Shown piece by piece: positions 7,334 through 8,342 of a stretch of 8,342 nt of DNA. The position numbers and the translations under genes were made by a program. The first letter of the stretch is position 1. Each line of letters begins with the position of its first letter. A model generated the notes under the pieces. That model did no database searches, had not been told where the DNA came from, and worked only from the letters and a program-made list of their open reading frames with translations. The stretch comes from Kineosporiaceae bacterium (GTDB lineage: Bacteria > Actinomycetota > Actinomycetes > Actinomycetales > Angustibacteraceae), in contig DAIETC010000178.1 of NCBI GenBank assembly GCA_027345905.1, positions 1 to 8,342 on the forward strand, given 5' to 3'.

Positions 7334-7720
7334 ATGTACCAGGCCAGCGACTTCGGCGTGGTCGGCGAGGCGATCGCACTGAGCCTCGAGCGGCTGGACG
7401 GGGACGGTGTACGGGCCAGCTGGACGGTGGCCGCCGAGGTGCACCAGCCCGCTGGCATCTTGCACGGTGGCATCCACTGCTGGGTCGTCGAGACACTGGC
7501 GAGCATCGGCGCCGACGCCTGGCTCGGCGAGCGGGGTCGGGTCGTCGGCGTGTCCAACCAGACCGACTTCTACCGCGCGTCGCGCGACGGACGGCTGACC
7601 TCGACCGCGACGCCGGTGCATCGCGGCCGCAGCCAGCAGGTGTGGCAGGTCGAGACCCGCGACGCCCAGGAGCGGCTGGTGGCCCGCGGTCAGGTGCGCC
7701 TGCAGAACCTCACGCCCTGA
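7334..7720 (+). CDS. Hotdog-fold acyl-CoA thioesterase (PaaI/4HBT type)
   Basis: This 128-residue protein is the usual length for a single hotdog domain. The signature HQPAGILHGGIHCWVVETLAS (split over residues 37-57) carries the expected residues: Gln38, His44-Gly45-Gly46 and Glu53. Their spacing equals that of Gln58, His64-Gly65 and Glu73 in the Arthrobacter 4-hydroxybenzoyl-CoA thioesterase, so Glu53 is the likely catalytic acid. The second half (QTDFYRASRDGRL and strands to VARGQVRLQNL) completes the fold. Such enzymes hydrolyse acyl- or aryl-CoA thioesters in the cytoplasm; the substrate is not predictable here. ATG 7334 follows the PBP stop codon by one base, with GGGG (7325-7328) as a weak ribosome site. 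Translation is therefore probably coupled to the PBP reading frame, and could be lowered if ribosomes stop at the upstream amber codon. Confidence 0.88.
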   Translation: MYQASDFGVVGEAIALSLERLDGDGVRASWTVAAEVHQPAGILHGGIHCWVVETLASIGADAWLGERGRVVGVSNQTDFYRASRDGRLTSTATPVHRGRSQQVWQVETRDAQERLVARGQVRLQNLTP

Positions 7721-7725
7721 GCCGC

Positions 7726-8342
7726 TCAGCGCTCGCGGCCAGTCCAGTCCAGCAGCTTCGCCACAGGCCAGGTGGTGACGATCTGCCGCTCTGGGACGCC
7801 GCAGCGCACCGCCCGCTCGACGCCGTACGCCCGCCAGTCCAACTGCCCAGGGGCATGCGCGTCGGTGTCCACGCTGAACAAGCAGCCCGCCTCGACGGCC
7901 AGCCGTAACAGGTCGTCCGGGGGATCCTGGCGCTCGGGTCGGCAGTTGATCTCGACGGCCATGCCGCGCGCGGCGCATGCGGCGAAGACCCGCTCGGCAT
8001 CGAACGTGCTCTGCGCTCGGGTGCCTCGTCCGCCCGTGACCAGCCTGCCGGTGCAGTGACCGAGAACGTCCGTGTGCGGGTCGGCGATCGCCTTGAGCAT
8101 CCGCCGGGTCATCGCGGGCCCGGCCATGGCCAGCTTGGAGTGTACGGAGGCCACGACCACGTCGCGCCGCTCCAACAGCGCAGGGGTCTGGTCCAGCGAT
8201 CCGTCCTCCAGGATGTCGACCTCGATGCCGCTCAGCAGCCGAAACGGCAGCAGCCGCGTCGCCAGGCCGGAGACGACGTCGAGCTGCTGCTGCAGGCGCT
8301 GCCCACTCAGCCCGCGTGCCACCTTCAGTCGCGGCGAGTGGT
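7726..8342 (-). CDS. PHP-domain metal-dependent phosphoesterase, PolX-like (N-terminus beyond window)
   Basis: The frame runs from a TGA (7728-7726) to the window edge, showing about 204 C-terminal residues. A GTG at 8322 exists, but the frame continues upstream as HSPRLKVARGLS, the usual start region of the domain after its first metal-binding histidines, so the true start lies beyond 8342. Visible PHP metal-site motifs, in order, are GIEVDILEDGSLD, VVASVHS, DVLGHCTGRL, VEINCRPER and SVDTDAHAPGQLD. These match the C-terminal PHP domain of DNA polymerase X and the standalone PHP proteins of actinobacteria. The family hydrolyses phosphoester bonds, including 3'-5' exonuclease activity in PolX. 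Whether a polymerase domain precedes it cannot be seen. It converges on the thioesterase gene with only five bases between stops and no terminator. Confidence 0.87.
   Translation of the reverse strand, partial: HSPRLKVARGLSGQRLQQQLDVVSGLATRLLPFRLLSGIEVDILEDGSLDQTPALLERRDVVVASVHSKLAMAGPAMTRRMLKAIADPHTDVLGHCTGRLVTGGRGTRAQSTFDAERVFAACAARGMAVEINCRPERQDPPDDLLRLAVEAGCLFSVDTDAHAPGQLDWRAYGVERAVRCGVPERQIVTTWPVAKLLDWTGRER

Noticed and set aside
7718..7728. TGAGC-C-GCTCA palindrome at the thioesterase/PHP convergence as a terminator
   Set aside because: A 5-bp stem with a one-base loop cannot form a stable RNA hairpin, and it mostly reflects the two facing TGA stop codons.

Overview
The window reads as an ordinary chromosomal stretch of a high-GC actinobacterium. 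Codon third positions are overwhelmingly G or C. Supporting families are a GTP-type PEP carboxykinase, an LCP-family cell-wall ligase with the multi-membrane-span N-terminus common in actinobacteria, a class B penicillin-binding protein (PBP) with an NTF2-like N-terminal domain, and a PolX-like PHP protein. No insertion sequence, phage gene, CRISPR array or other sign of transfer is visible. The sequence alone does not fix the genus.

Layout. Bases 1-243 hold the 3' end of pckG (+). Facing it is a lipoprotein of unrecognised function (270-1259, -). A divergent gap with a perfect 10-bp inverted repeat separates this from a 175-aa protein of unknown function (1418-1945, +). That gene converges on a tRNA-Ser(GCT) gene (1971-2062, -), with a hairpin over the stop codon between them. 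Then come an LCP protein (2227-3720, +), a fatty-acyl-CoA ligase (3731-5365, -), and, divergently from a very short gap, a class B PBP (5410-7332, +). A hotdog thioesterase (7334-7720, +) follows the PBP after one base. A PHP-domain protein (7726 to the window end, -) enters from the right.

The most notable observation is in the PBP gene. The frame is intact over about 640 codons except for one TAG at 6598-6600. That codon falls exactly where the catalytic serine of the SxxK motif should be: the context reads YPPG-stop-TFKVVS. The other two active-site motifs (SCN and KTG) are present downstream at normal spacing. One C-to-A change from TCG would produce this. It may be a sequencing error, a very recent null mutation, or a recoded codon, and the sequence alone cannot decide.

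How the genes relate: the LCP protein (attachment of polymers to peptidoglycan) and the PBP (peptidoglycan cross-linking) both build the cell wall, but they are not in one operon. The acyl-CoA ligase and the thioesterase act in opposite directions on acyl-CoA chemistry and flank the PBP. This is suggestive proximity only.
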